A stretch of DNA of 16,682 bases from JBBSEZ01 sp038239195 (GCA_038239195.1 JBBSEZ010000212.1:1-16682), one strand, 5' to 3'; shown: positions 8,101-14,189, numbered from the stretch's first letter. The notes: a model not told the origin generated them from the sequence alone. A program made the numbers and translations.

Positions 8101-8739
8101 GGCGATCGTGAGGGCCTGCCGACCGGGGGAGGCCATCTTGTTCAGGGGGCTCACGACCGACTGGTATTGCTGAGCAAGCCCGAGGGCCTGCTTCGGGCGC
8201 CGCTCCCAGTGCTTGCGAATTTGCTCCGCCACGTCCGCGAAGGCCTTCTGGGAGACGGGACGCAGGTTGCCTTCGAGGAGGCCGCCCTTGCTCGGTTCGA
8301 CGGCGGCAACGACGTCGACGTTGCCGCGCGCATCGACCTTCAGGAGACAGGCCTGCAAGTAGGTCGGCCCGTCGAGGTCGCGCCGGCGCAGGGCGGTGCG
8401 GGCGGCCTGGGCGGAGGAGGCCTTCCCGCCTTCGATCCGGTCCTTGAAGAGGGCGGCGAGGGGCAGCCGGGCGATGGCGTCGCGGTCGAGGGGCTTTTGA
8501 GGCGAGAGCTTGCTGCCGAACTGGCGGAGCTCGTGGCCGAGGTAGCGCACGTCCTCGCGCACCTCGAACATGCGGAGGTTGCACTCGGCGCCGAGGTCGC
8601 TGATCTCGTGCTCGCGAATCGCGTCCTTGCCGACGCGCATCGCCCCCTCGCTGACGAGGAAGCTGGAGAGCGCCGCGACGAAGCAGGCGAGGAGCGTGAG
8701 CTGCAGGGCGATGCTGAACTTGCTTAAAAACCGCTTCAC
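5188..8739 (-). CDS. Membrane hybrid sensor histidine kinase: Cache-like sensor, HAMP, PAS, kinase, two receivers
   Basis: The protein has 1183 residues from the GTG at 8737-8739, or 1220 from an ATG at 8850. I prefer the GTG because the next codons lead straight into the first membrane segment (about residues 8-30), and the upstream part is Pro/Arg-rich and unlike a signal. Residues about 35-435 form a periplasmic sensor with Cache-like strands (LFFVTDAGGNVLFP). A second membrane segment lies at about 438-459, followed by HAMP, a PAS domain (about 525-640), a dimerisation domain with His688 in NLSHELRTPL, and an ATPase domain with NLLSNSSKF, DTGIGM and GGTGLGLSI. Two receivers follow, with Asp985 (TLDVQMPGMDG) and Asp1102 (LLDLMMPGMDG). 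The signal sensed is unknown. Confidence 0.9.
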   Translation of the reverse strand: MKRFLSKFSIALQLTLLACFVAALSSFLVSEGAMRVGKDAIREHEISDLGAECNLRMFEVREDVRYLGHELRQFGSKLSPQKPLDRDAIARLPLAALFKDRIEGGKASSAQAARTALRRRDLDGPTYLQACLLKVDARGNVDVVAAVEPSKGGLLEGNLRPVSQKAFADVAEQIRKHWERRPKQALGLAQQYQSVVSPLNKMASPGRQALTIAYPIVLHDDRPVLVLALTIDFTRLIWNQARRSPRHLFFVTDAGGNVLFPQQPDRARKPLKDFGLSFAGAQWDKGGLSKADVEERGARSTEAPLGTLEFFFLKKPLGKDYVRKHGSELNQKLLELSEESPDLRFREITANTHYLELSHPDKDALRLAADAVGNHEKAKGVARPETGRVVDCKTMVAHLVKLSLDAAGTDPPLGLVLGAAIEEIDVDFNAARNDLRIYRIAPVLFVGALLALLLSYALTTPLRRITAAARRLARGDLSVDLPVRGPGEVGELARAFRDMIEQIRRRDLELRENLARLNTILTTAADGILTCDERGRIEQANQSAERMFGYPAQGLQGARVQGLLELPANLLPSPGMAATGSIKILQAVIHTPTQVQLGRRKDGTTFWMEVAFSQVPVGDRRVITGIFRDVTRRREAEEKIKKLNDELEVRVQLRTAQLEDAKGKLEVALTETRAANTAKSAFIRNLSHELRTPLTSIMGFTDLLLSPRPGKTIDPAPNLQKIRTASNHLLALINDLLDVARHTSGQPIPLEPSEFALNPFVQGVLDMVAPLLRKNANQLAAEVSPDLGVVRSDEKRLRQVLFNLLSNSSKFTEKGRIGLAVFRQTGEDGDWVVFTVTDTGIGMTPEQLRNLFRPFYRVDDSTTRKAGGTGLGLSITKMICEVMGGGVEVQSTHGQGSTFIVRLPARLPVGDAPGPAAPAPETASPAPTRAPRQYNSAVVIEDDPLTGQLLSEFLQQEGLRACLATTGEEGLRLARAVRPAVITLDVQMPGMDGWAVLAALKCDDSTSDVPVILLTISEDRTRGYALGAAEYVAKPIDWERLRMLLRKYSPTASSALIVEDDALQRDCLRQSMEHAGWTVYEASNGREGLQKLDHKPAVILLDLMMPGMDGFEFLEELRRLPNGRSIPVVVLTAKDLSAEERRRLQGSVEQVLAKGAVSREELLVQVRQLLQRYRAGSAAPGGA

Positions 8740-9016
8740 GGGCTGGGCCTCGGAGGGAACAGGGCCCGGTTGCCGAAGCGCCGGGCCTGGCGGAAAACGT
8801 CTCTTCGTTTGTAACGGGCCCGCCGGGGCAGGGCAACGCCCCGCCCCCATTTCCCCGCGAGCTCCGCGCGGGGCGGCCCTCAGGGTGGGTTTGTAACGGC
8901 GCTCCCTGACAGGCCCGGCCGATTTTGCTCAAGAAGGCCCGCCCCGCGCGCCGATAACTCTTTTTCAAACACAGGGCCGAGGAAGCCGGAGGTTCCGCAG
9001 GGGGCAAGGAGGCAAG
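8740..9016. promoter_or_regulatory. Divergent intergenic region with a repeated 11-mer
   Basis: This 277-bp gap lies between the kinase (leftward) and a tiny lipoprotein gene (rightward). GTTTGTAACGG occurs twice in the same orientation, at 8807-8817 and 8889-8899, 82 bases apart. Read on the minus strand it is CCGTTACAAAC, whose TACAAA resembles a -10 element for the kinase gene. I see no clear promoter for the rightward gene. Confidence 0.3.
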
Positions 9017-9214
9017 ATGGGTCGTTTGCTTCGCGCGCTGGCGTGGTCGGCCCTGCTGTCGGGCGGGTGCCTGAGCGTGCATCAGGAGGAGAGCCATCGG
9101 GTCGCGAGCGTGGGCGTCGGGCCGGGGGGCGTGACGGCGCAGGAGGATGGCTGCAAACAGGAGCGGACGTGGCGCGGGCCGTGCTTCGTGCGGCCCGACG
9201 GCGAGGGGCGTTGA
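9017..9214 (+). CDS. Tiny putative lipoprotein
   Basis: The 65-residue product begins MGRLLRALAWSALLSGGC. This is a basic start, a short hydrophobic stretch and Cys18 as a possible lipid-attachment site, although the lipobox is loose, with Leu at -4 instead of -3. The rest is hydrophilic and holds two more Cys (DGCKQERTWRGPC) that could form a disulphide. GGAGG sits five bases before the ATG, which is the best support for this being a real gene. I recognise no family. It ends eight bases before the stop of the convergent phosphatase-haem gene. Confidence 0.5.
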   Translation: MGRLLRALAWSALLSGGCLSVHQEESHRVASVGVGPGGVTAQEDGCKQERTWRGPCFVRPDGEGR

Positions 9215-9222
9215 GCCGCCGG

Positions 9223-10167
9223 TCAGCGCGGCGCGTCCCGGTACTTGGCGTGACACCGGGCGCAGGACTGCTGCGCCTGGCGAAACGCGCGCTCGGCGCC
9301 TGTGGCGTTTTTCGTTCGCCTCAATGCAACTTCGAGCGCCCTGGCCCCTTCCTCCGCCTCCGCCAGCCAGCGGCGCAACTCCTCGTGCCGGCGCCGCACT
9401 TCCACGAGCCGGCTGGCCTCGCGGTAGTGTTCCGCCAATTGCAGCGCCTCGTGGGGCGGATCGACGTCGGGATGGTCGGGGGGCACCTTCCACCCGGCGG
9501 CGCGCACCTGCTTCAGGTGCTCCCAGCGCTCGTCCACGGCGACCATGTTCCGGGCCAGACCGCCCACCTCCGCCACCTCGGGGAACCGGGCCGGGGCCTG
9601 CGCCAGTTTCCCGGCCGTGGGCCGACGCAGCGACTTCACGGAGCCGAATAGTCCCTTGTAGCGCGGGTCAGTGCCGGCCCGCCGCATGATCTCCAGTGCC
9701 TCGTCCACGCCGCACGACTCATCCAGGCAAAGGCAGGCCGCAGCGGCCGCCGCCGGGCCCCGATGCTTGCCGTGGTGACAGTGCAGGTAGACGGGCCCGG
9801 GCAGGTCGCGGACCGCGCGGGCGATCTGCCAGGCCTGCCGTTCGGGCACTCCGTCGTAGCCGATCGGCAGGTGGACGTAGCGAAGGCCATGCTTCCGCGC
9901 GCGCTCTACGTCGGGGCGCGCCCCGTCCACAGAGAGGACCGTCTGCACACCGAGCTTCTGGAGGGACCGAAAGCCCTCGTCGCCCTCGGGGCTGCTTCCG
10001 CTGTAGAGGGCGTCGGAGAGCCGATAGACGTTGTGCAGGCCCTTCGCCTCGACAGGGACGGGTTGGAGACGCGCGGGCGCGGCAGGGGCCGGCGCGGGCA
10101 AGGGGCCCGCGCAACCGCACAGGAGGGCCCCGAACAGGGCGAGAACAAAGATGGGCCGGCGGCTCAC
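9223..10167 (-). CDS. Putative lipoprotein: Cys-based phosphatase joined to a C-terminal haem-binding helical domain
   Basis: The 314-residue product starts at a GTG (10165-10167). Its signal ends LFGALLCGC, making Cys19 the likely lipidated residue. Residues about 42-190 look like a dual-specificity/tyrosine phosphatase: NVYRLSDALYSGSSP, FRSLQKLGVQTVLSVDG, and the P-loop HCHHGKHR, which fits HCx5R with Cys130 and Arg136; Asp in GYDGVP is a candidate general acid. Residues about 205-314 are helical and charged and end in CARCHAKYRD (Cys302, Cys305, His306), only eight residues from the C-terminus. This is the layout of cytochrome c' type four-helix haem domains. It would act outside the cytoplasmic membrane. 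It lies 80 bases downstream of nikR on the same strand. The phosphatase substrate is unknown. Confidence 0.75.
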   Translation of the reverse strand: MSRRPIFVLALFGALLCGCAGPLPAPAPAAPARLQPVPVEAKGLHNVYRLSDALYSGSSPEGDEGFRSLQKLGVQTVLSVDGARPDVERARKHGLRYVHLPIGYDGVPERQAWQIARAVRDLPGPVYLHCHHGKHRGPAAAAAACLCLDESCGVDEALEIMRRAGTDPRYKGLFGSVKSLRRPTAGKLAQAPARFPEVAEVGGLARNMVAVDERWEHLKQVRAAGWKVPPDHPDVDPPHEALQLAEHYREASRLVEVRRRHEELRRWLAEAEEGARALEVALRRTKNATGAERAFRQAQQSCARCHAKYRDAPR

Positions 10168-10247
10168 GATCTCGCCCCCTTGACCGTCAGACTGGCGAAG
10201 TACGTTGCGCGTCCGAGCTCGCGGCGAGGGCGGCGCGCCTGCTCCTC

Positions 10248-10667
10248 TTATCCCGGCGCCAACGTGGTTCGGGCAAGCACCAGTTGGCCTTTCTGAATGC
10301 CCTTGAGCCCGGTCAACTGGGCGGCCACGTGTTGGAGGGCGCCGGCGCGCCCGCGCAACACGATGACCTCGAGACAGTTGTCGTGGTCGAGGTGGACGTG
10401 CATGGTGGACACCACCATCTCGTTGTGCTCGTGCTGGAGCTCCAGCAGTTTCTCCGCCAGGTGCGTGCGGTGGTGGTCGTAGACCAGGGTCAGCGTCGCC
10501 GCCGCGTCCTCGGTGTCGGCCTCCCAGGCGTGGCTGGTCAAGCGCTCGCGCAGCAGTTGGCGAATGGCCTCGCTGCGCGTGGCATGATGCCCCTCCTGGC
10601 AATAGCGGTCGAATTGCGACAACAGGTCCGCCTCCAGCGACACCGAAAACCGCACCAACTCAGACAC
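10248..10667 (-). CDS. nikR: Nickel-responsive transcriptional regulator NikR
   Basis: The 139-residue product has an N-terminal ribbon-helix-helix (VRFSVSLEADLLSQFDRYCQ, then RSEAIRQLLRERL) and a C-terminal ACT-like metal-binding domain. His79, His90, His92 and Cys98 have exactly the spacing (11, 2, 6) of the E. coli nickel ligands His76, His87, His89 and Cys95, in EHNEMVVSTMHVHLDHDNC. The family is a tetramer that binds DNA when nickel is bound, usually repressing nickel uptake genes. The start is a GTG at 10665-10667 with AGGAG eight bases upstream. No nickel transporter, hydrogenase or urease gene is in the window; its only same-strand neighbour is the phosphatase-haem lipoprotein 80 bases downstream. 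Confidence 0.92.
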   Translation of the reverse strand: MSELVRFSVSLEADLLSQFDRYCQEGHHATRSEAIRQLLRERLTSHAWEADTEDAAATLTLVYDHHRTHLAEKLLELQHEHNEMVVSTMHVHLDHDNCLEVIVLRGRAGALQHVAAQLTGLKGIQKGQLVLARTTLAPG

Positions 10668-10759
10668 GATGGCTTCTCCTGTCCAAGGCAGCGAAGACGG
10701 CCCGTGCAGTCCGCTGGCCCGCCCCTACTTTAGGCGATCGACAGGAAAAAGCCTATCCT

Positions 10760-10787
10760 GTAGGACGGCTCGGGAGAGCCGTCCTAC
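10760..10787. repeat. Perfect 12-bp inverted repeat, four-base loop
   Basis: The arm GTAGGACGGCTC at 10760-10771, loop GGGA, and the exact complement GAGCCGTCCTAC at 10776-10787 form a strong hairpin. It stands between two divergent gene starts, so it is not in a terminator position for either, and no T-run follows. It may be a member of a dispersed palindromic repeat family or an operator. Confidence 0.75.
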
Positions 10788-10954
10788 CAAGAGACTTTTC
10801 CACCTTCACCTCGGCTTAACGCCTCTACCCTCCCTTCCGCCCGTCCCGCGCCCGAGAGAGCGGGCCGAAACGGGGGCCCCACGTCGCTGATGGCCCCGCG
10901 CTGACGCGCCTCAAGGGCTCAGGCGAACGAGCCCAGGAAAATTCGAGGCCCCGC

Positions 10955-10982
10955 TTGAACAGCCCGCTCGAAGTATTACAAT
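10955..10982 (+). promoter_or_regulatory. Sigma-70-type promoter for the DUF1559 gene at 11035
   Basis: TTGAAC at 10955-10960 and TACAAT at 10977-10982 are separated by 16 bases and match the -35 and -10 consensus at 4 of 6 and 5 of 6 positions. Transcription would begin near 10989, giving a leader of about 45 bases before the ATG. GTATTAC also occurs twice in direct orientation here (10973-10979 and 10993-10999, 20 bases apart). Confidence 0.5.
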
Positions 10983-11034
10983 TTCCAAGTTCGTATTACC
11001 AGACGCTCGCGTTGCCCCTCGCGGAGGAGCCAGG

Positions 11035-11823
11035 ATGAGAAGGCCCCACCGGCTCGCCTTCACGCTGATCGAGTTGCTCGTCGTGATCGGCATCCTTGCC
11101 GTGCTCCTCGGCCTGCTCCTGCCTGCCGTCCAGAAGGTGCGGGCGGCGGCACGCCGCGCCGAGTGCCAGTCGAACCTGCGCCAGATCGCCCTGGGCGTGC
11201 ATCAGTATTACGACGCCAACAATGGCCAGTTCTTCCTGCACCACCCGTTCGACGCCGACGTGATCGCCAACACGCACGACGCGAACTCGTTCGCCGAGAT
11301 CTACTGGGAAGACAAGCTGATGCCCTTCATCGGCGGCAACCCGGAGGCCAACGAGCAGCTCGCCCACCAGGGCATTCAGGTCGCCACCGCCAAGATCTAC
11401 CGCTGCCCGGTGGACACGTCCGTCGTCCGCCCCTTCCTCGGCCCCGACGGGCAGCCCGACGGCATCGAGAACCGGACCAGCTACCTGATGAATTCCTTGC
11501 TGAGCCACAAGACGCGCCGCTACGGCCGCTGGACCTTGCCGCGCTTCGTGGACGAGGTCGGCACGTCCAACTTCATCTGCTTCTCGGAGCGCAACGCCGC
11601 GGCGTTCGCGCCCGACAGCGGCGGCGACCCTCGGCAGGACGACTACGACGTCTGGCTGGGCACCAACACGATCAAGCCGTGGATCGCCTACGACCGCCAC
11701 ACCCGGACGGCCAACTACCTCTACCTCGACGGCCACGCCGTCTCGTTGACCTGGGACGTGGCGGTGCCTGACACGTACCCGGGCAAGGTGGTCCTGACGC
11801 AAGACGGCAGTTACCCCGAGTGA
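11035..11823 (+). CDS. DUF1559 type IV pilin-like protein
   Basis: The 262-residue product begins with a prepilin-type leader: basic residues, then AFTLIELLVV, a 20-residue hydrophobic helix and LLLPAVQKVRAAARRAECQ. Near the C-terminus His222 and Asp232-Gly233 (HTRTANYLYLDG) make the H-X9-DG motif of this planctomycete family, which is present in dozens of copies per genome. These proteins are thought to be processed by prepilin peptidase and exported, but their role is not established. The residue before the cleavage site is Ala8, not the usual Gly. GGAGGAG sits ten bases upstream of the ATG. The gene at 11843 starts 19 bases after its stop and probably shares its transcript. Confidence 0.9.
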   Translation: MRRPHRLAFTLIELLVVIGILAVLLGLLLPAVQKVRAAARRAECQSNLRQIALGVHQYYDANNGQFFLHHPFDADVIANTHDANSFAEIYWEDKLMPFIGGNPEANEQLAHQGIQVATAKIYRCPVDTSVVRPFLGPDGQPDGIENRTSYLMNSLLSHKTRRYGRWTLPRFVDEVGTSNFICFSERNAAAFAPDSGGDPRQDDYDVWLGTNTIKPWIAYDRHTRTANYLYLDGHAVSLTWDVAVPDTYPGKVVLTQDGSYPE

Positions 11824-11842
11824 GTTGGCCGGGGAGGTGAGC

Positions 11843-12265
11843 GTGGCGCGTCGCGTTTTGTGGGCCTGGGGCTTTCTGGCGGCGGTGTTCGGTGCCGGCT
11901 GTGGCCGGTCATCGGCCCCGCTGGCCGGCACGGGCGCGGATGCCGCGGCGCGCGGCTATTACGAGGCGCTGCTCCGCCAGGACTGGGCAGGGGCGTACGG
12001 CTTCTTGCACCCTGACAGCCGGGCGCGGTGCGACGCCGAGCACTTTTCACGCCTCGCCCAGAACCACCGCCGTTCGCTGGGCTTCGAGCCGGAGGCGGTG
12101 CGCCCGCGCTCCTGCGAGGAGCAAGGCGACCAGGCGACCGCCCGCGCCACGTTCACGGGCCAGTCGCAGGGCCGGCGGCGCTACTCCAAGGACGCGGTCG
12201 CGCTGCGGCGAGGCGAGGCGGGGTGGGGCGTGGTCCTCCCGCCGCGCTTCGGGCAGCCCCGCTGA
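11843..12265 (+). CDS. Small exported putative lipoprotein, NTF2-like body
   Basis: The 140-residue product starts at a GTG (11843-11845) with GGGGAGG six bases upstream; a TTG at 11825 is also in frame but lacks this site. The N-terminus MARRVLWAWGFLAAVFGAGC is a signal with Cys20 as a possible lipid anchor, although the lipobox is imperfect. The body (AARGYYEALLRQDWAGAYGF, then HPDSRARCDAEHFSRL and later a strand-rich part) resembles the small NTF2-like or DUF4878-type domains that hold a loose ligand pocket; this is a weak likeness. It follows the DUF1559 gene by 19 bases, so it is probably co-expressed. It converges on the next gene, with 11 bases between stops. Confidence 0.65.
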   Translation: MARRVLWAWGFLAAVFGAGCGRSSAPLAGTGADAAARGYYEALLRQDWAGAYGFLHPDSRARCDAEHFSRLAQNHRRSLGFEPEAVRPRSCEEQGDQATARATFTGQSQGRRRYSKDAVALRRGEAGWGVVLPPRFGQPR

Positions 12266-12276
12266 AGCTCCGCAGA

Positions 12277-13203
12277 TCAAAATGCGACGCCATCGACCAC
12301 TTCCCCACCGGCGCGCGTGAGCAGGGCCTCGTAGACGCTGCCGCTGATGCTGTTGTTGATGATCTGCACCGAGCCGTCGCCGAAGAGAAAGTTCACGCCC
12401 CCGGTGTGGTAGCTGGACGTGGCGTCCGCGTCGAAAACGAGCGGGTTGTTCGGGAGGTGGTCCTTGCTGCTGTGCGACAGCACCAGCGCTGGCGCCCCCT
12501 CCGCGTTGGCAAGCTGGTCGGGCGGGTTGGGATAGCGCTGGGCGGGGACGGCGCCGTTGGTGACGGCCCCTGTCCACGTCGTGCTCCCCATGTTGGTACA
12601 GCGCTCGCCGACGAAGAGGGTGTTGCTCAGCCCATCGGAGACGTCGGCGATGCGCATGCTCTGGTTGCGGAGAAACGCCCCGTTGTTCGTGGCGGCGGAC
12701 TGCGTCACGCCCAGGATGCCGTTCATGGCGGTGTAACTGCCTCGCGCCACGTCGCAGATCGGGTTGCCGTTGGCGTCGATGACGGCGAACGTCCCCGACT
12801 TGGGCTCGGATGGGCAGACGAAGAGCGGAATGACCTGGATGCGCACTGCGGCGTTGGCCGGGTCGCTGATCTGGAGGTCGGTGCGGATTTGCCGCTTGAG
12901 GTTGCCCTGTTCGACGTCGTCGAGCAGGAAGGTGGCCCAGCCCCAGCCCGGCCCGGTGTCGGTGTCGGGTGGGCCGCTTGGGTTGGGCACCGATCCGCTC
13001 TGGTAGCCCGGCGGGAAGCCACCCATGCGGTCGTGGTAGCCGTGCAGCGCCAGGCCAATCTGCTTGAGGTTGTTCTTGCAGCGCAGCCGGCTGGCCGCCT
13101 CGCGCACCTTCTGGACGGCGGGGAGGAGCAGACCAATCAGGATGGCAATGATGGCAATGACCACCAGCAACTCGATCAGCGTGAAGCCGCGGCGGGCTCT
13201 CAT
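12277..13203 (-). CDS. DUF1559 type IV pilin-like protein (second copy)
   Basis: The 308-residue product starts MRARRGFTLIELLVVIAIIA, the standard prepilin leader with Gly6 before the cleavage site, and has LLLPAVQKVREAASRLRCKN directly after the membrane helix. His266 and Asp276-Gly277 (HTGGVNFLFGDG) form the H-X9-DG motif. It is close to the family's usual size of 300-350 residues and contains conserved blocks such as NNLKQIGLALHGYHD and FPPGYQ. I chose the ATG at 13201-13203, with AAGGAA seven bases ahead, because it begins the leader; an upstream in-frame extension to 13347 has no leader-like sequence. It differs clearly from the copy at 11035, so it is not a recent tandem duplicate. Confidence 0.92.
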   Translation of the reverse strand: MRARRGFTLIELLVVIAIIAILIGLLLPAVQKVREAASRLRCKNNLKQIGLALHGYHDRMGGFPPGYQSGSVPNPSGPPDTDTGPGWGWATFLLDDVEQGNLKRQIRTDLQISDPANAAVRIQVIPLFVCPSEPKSGTFAVIDANGNPICDVARGSYTAMNGILGVTQSAATNNGAFLRNQSMRIADVSDGLSNTLFVGERCTNMGSTTWTGAVTNGAVPAQRYPNPPDQLANAEGAPALVLSHSSKDHLPNNPLVFDADATSSYHTGGVNFLFGDGSVQIINNSISGSVYEALLTRAGGEVVDGVAF

Positions 13204-13411
13204 CGGAGGTTCCTTTACGTGCGCAGGAGGGACGATGCCCGCCTGGAAAGTTCGGGTGAGGGGGCACGGCGGCAGCGCTCGGCGCAGCTGGCGCGAGAGC
13301 ACGGCCCACGAGAAAGCAGGGTGGCCGGCGCGAAGTCGCGCGGTCAAGCCTCGTACGGCGAAGCCGATCGCGGGGACCGTCTTCTTTCACGTTTGAATTC
13401 GGGGAAGAGCG
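13204..13411. other. Intergenic region upstream of the second DUF1559 gene
   Basis: This 208-bp stretch separates two leftward genes. The nearest signal is the ribosome site for the DUF1559 gene at its left end. I see no hairpin, clear promoter or additional gene. Confidence 0.4.
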
Positions 13412-13978
13412 TCAGATTGGTCGCGGAGGAGGAGCGGGAGGAGGTTGCGGGAGGGGAGTGGGCCGTTCGTCGGAGGTGGCCGGCGCGTCCTCGATCGTGG
13501 CGCAGAAGGCCCAGGTGAGGGGCCGGGGGAGGGGCAGGACGGCGCCGCTGGCCACCCACGCGGTGGACTGACCACGGCAGCGCAGCACGGAGGCGCCGTG
13601 CGCCCAACCGAGCGGCACGGGGGCCGGCGCCTCGGGCTTGCAGCAATCGTGGGCGGGCGCCGGATCTTCGCACTCGTGGGAACTGCTGGAGCAGCACTCT
13701 TTCGCGGCGGGCCGCTCGGCGTAGCTGGGCGGCTGGACGTGGTGCGCCTCGGCCCAGGCCCAGCGCTGCTCGGGGGAGAAGCAGCAGCAACTTTGCCAGC
13801 ATTGCTCGGCGGTGCGGCAGCCACACGGCCGGCCCATGCAGGGGAACGGCTGGCTCGTGTCCTTGGCGGGGCGCACCGGCAGCGGCAGGCCGAAGGTAGC
13901 GAACAGATAGGCGCAGAGAGACAGCCCGACACCGAGGCGGTGCTGGAGAGAGCGACGACGTTGGGGCGCGACAAGCAT
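13412..13978 (-). CDS. Cys-rich secreted protein of planctomycete type
   Basis: The 188-residue product has an N-terminal hydrophobic segment (LGVGLSLCAYLFATFGLPLP, about residues 15-34) that should export or anchor it. A Cys-dense block follows: Cys47, 52, 54, 60, 64, 65 and 66, in PCMGRPCGCRTAEQCW then SCCCFSPEQRWAWAEAH. More Cys come as pairs at 96-97 and 113-114. I recall similar 'CGC...QCW..CCC' proteins in other planctomycetes, but no function is known. The Cys and His density suggests metal binding or extensive disulphides. The C-terminus is Pro-rich. The ATG at 13976-13978 has no strong ribosome site; a TTCCCA-N16-TACAAT promoter lies 40 bases upstream. Confidence 0.7.
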   Translation of the reverse strand: MLVAPQRRRSLQHRLGVGLSLCAYLFATFGLPLPVRPAKDTSQPFPCMGRPCGCRTAEQCWQSCCCFSPEQRWAWAEAHHVQPPSYAERPAAKECCSSSSHECEDPAPAHDCCKPEAPAPVPLGWAHGASVLRCRGQSTAWVASGAVLPLPRPLTWAFCATIEDAPATSDERPTPLPQPPPAPPPRPI

Positions 13979-14017
13979 GGCGCGGGGCCAGGGTGAGGAA
14001 GGCGGGAAGCTGTTGGC

Positions 14018-14045
14018 ATTGTAGGGATGGAAGAGGGGATGGGAA
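14018..14045 (-). promoter_or_regulatory. Sigma-70-type promoter for the Cys-rich gene
   Basis: On the minus strand TTCCCA (14045-14040) and TACAAT (14023-14018) are separated by 16 bases. The -10 box differs from consensus at one position and the -35 box at two. The leader would be about 30 bases. Confidence 0.4.
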
Positions 14046-14152
14046 GGGGATCGCGGTGTGGGGAAGGCGGTGGGCTCGGCCGGGTGCAGGTGCCCTTGGG
14101 CCTCGGTGCGTGTGCGACCAACCCCTCCCGCTTGCCGAGCCCTTCCTCTCTA

Positions 14153-14168
14153 TGGCACAACACTTGCA
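14153..14168 (+). promoter_or_regulatory. Sigma-54 (RpoN) promoter for the TIGR03000 gene
   Basis: TGGCACAACACTTGCA matches the -24/-12 consensus TGGCAC-N5-TTGCA, with the GG (14154-14155) and GC (14166-14167) exactly ten bases apart. Transcription would start near 14179, leaving a leader of about 118 bases. It lies in non-coding sequence upstream of the right-pointing gene. Confidence 0.65.
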
Positions 14169-14189
14169 TCAAGTATTCCCCTGGTAGCT

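Larger units (their letters stand above)
10668..11034. promoter_or_regulatory. Divergent intergenic region between nikR and the DUF1559 gene
   Basis: The 367-bp gap holds a perfect 12-bp hairpin (10760-10787), a shorter inverted repeat ACAGGA...TCCTGT overlapping it (10741-10746 and 10756-10761), and a good promoter for the rightward gene (10955-10982). Between 10800 and 10950 I see no gene or clear signal. I looked for the E. coli NikR operator (GTATGA-N16-TCATAC) and did not find it. Confidence 0.6.

Noticed and set aside
5872..8727. Long open frame (951 codons) on the plus strand opposite the sensor kinase
   Set aside because: It is the antisense of a well-supported kinase. The product is rich in Gly, Ala, Glu and Val without motifs, as expected from a GC-rich shadow frame.
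6161..9493. Open frame of 1110 codons on the minus strand overlapping the kinase and two other genes
   Set aside because: It is out of frame with the kinase, Arg/Pro/Ala-rich, and crosses gene borders and an intergenic region. High GC makes such frames common.
10668..11034. Possible NikR operator near nikR
   Set aside because: The known GTATGA-N16-TCATAC pattern is absent. The GTATTAC copies are direct, not inverted, repeats.
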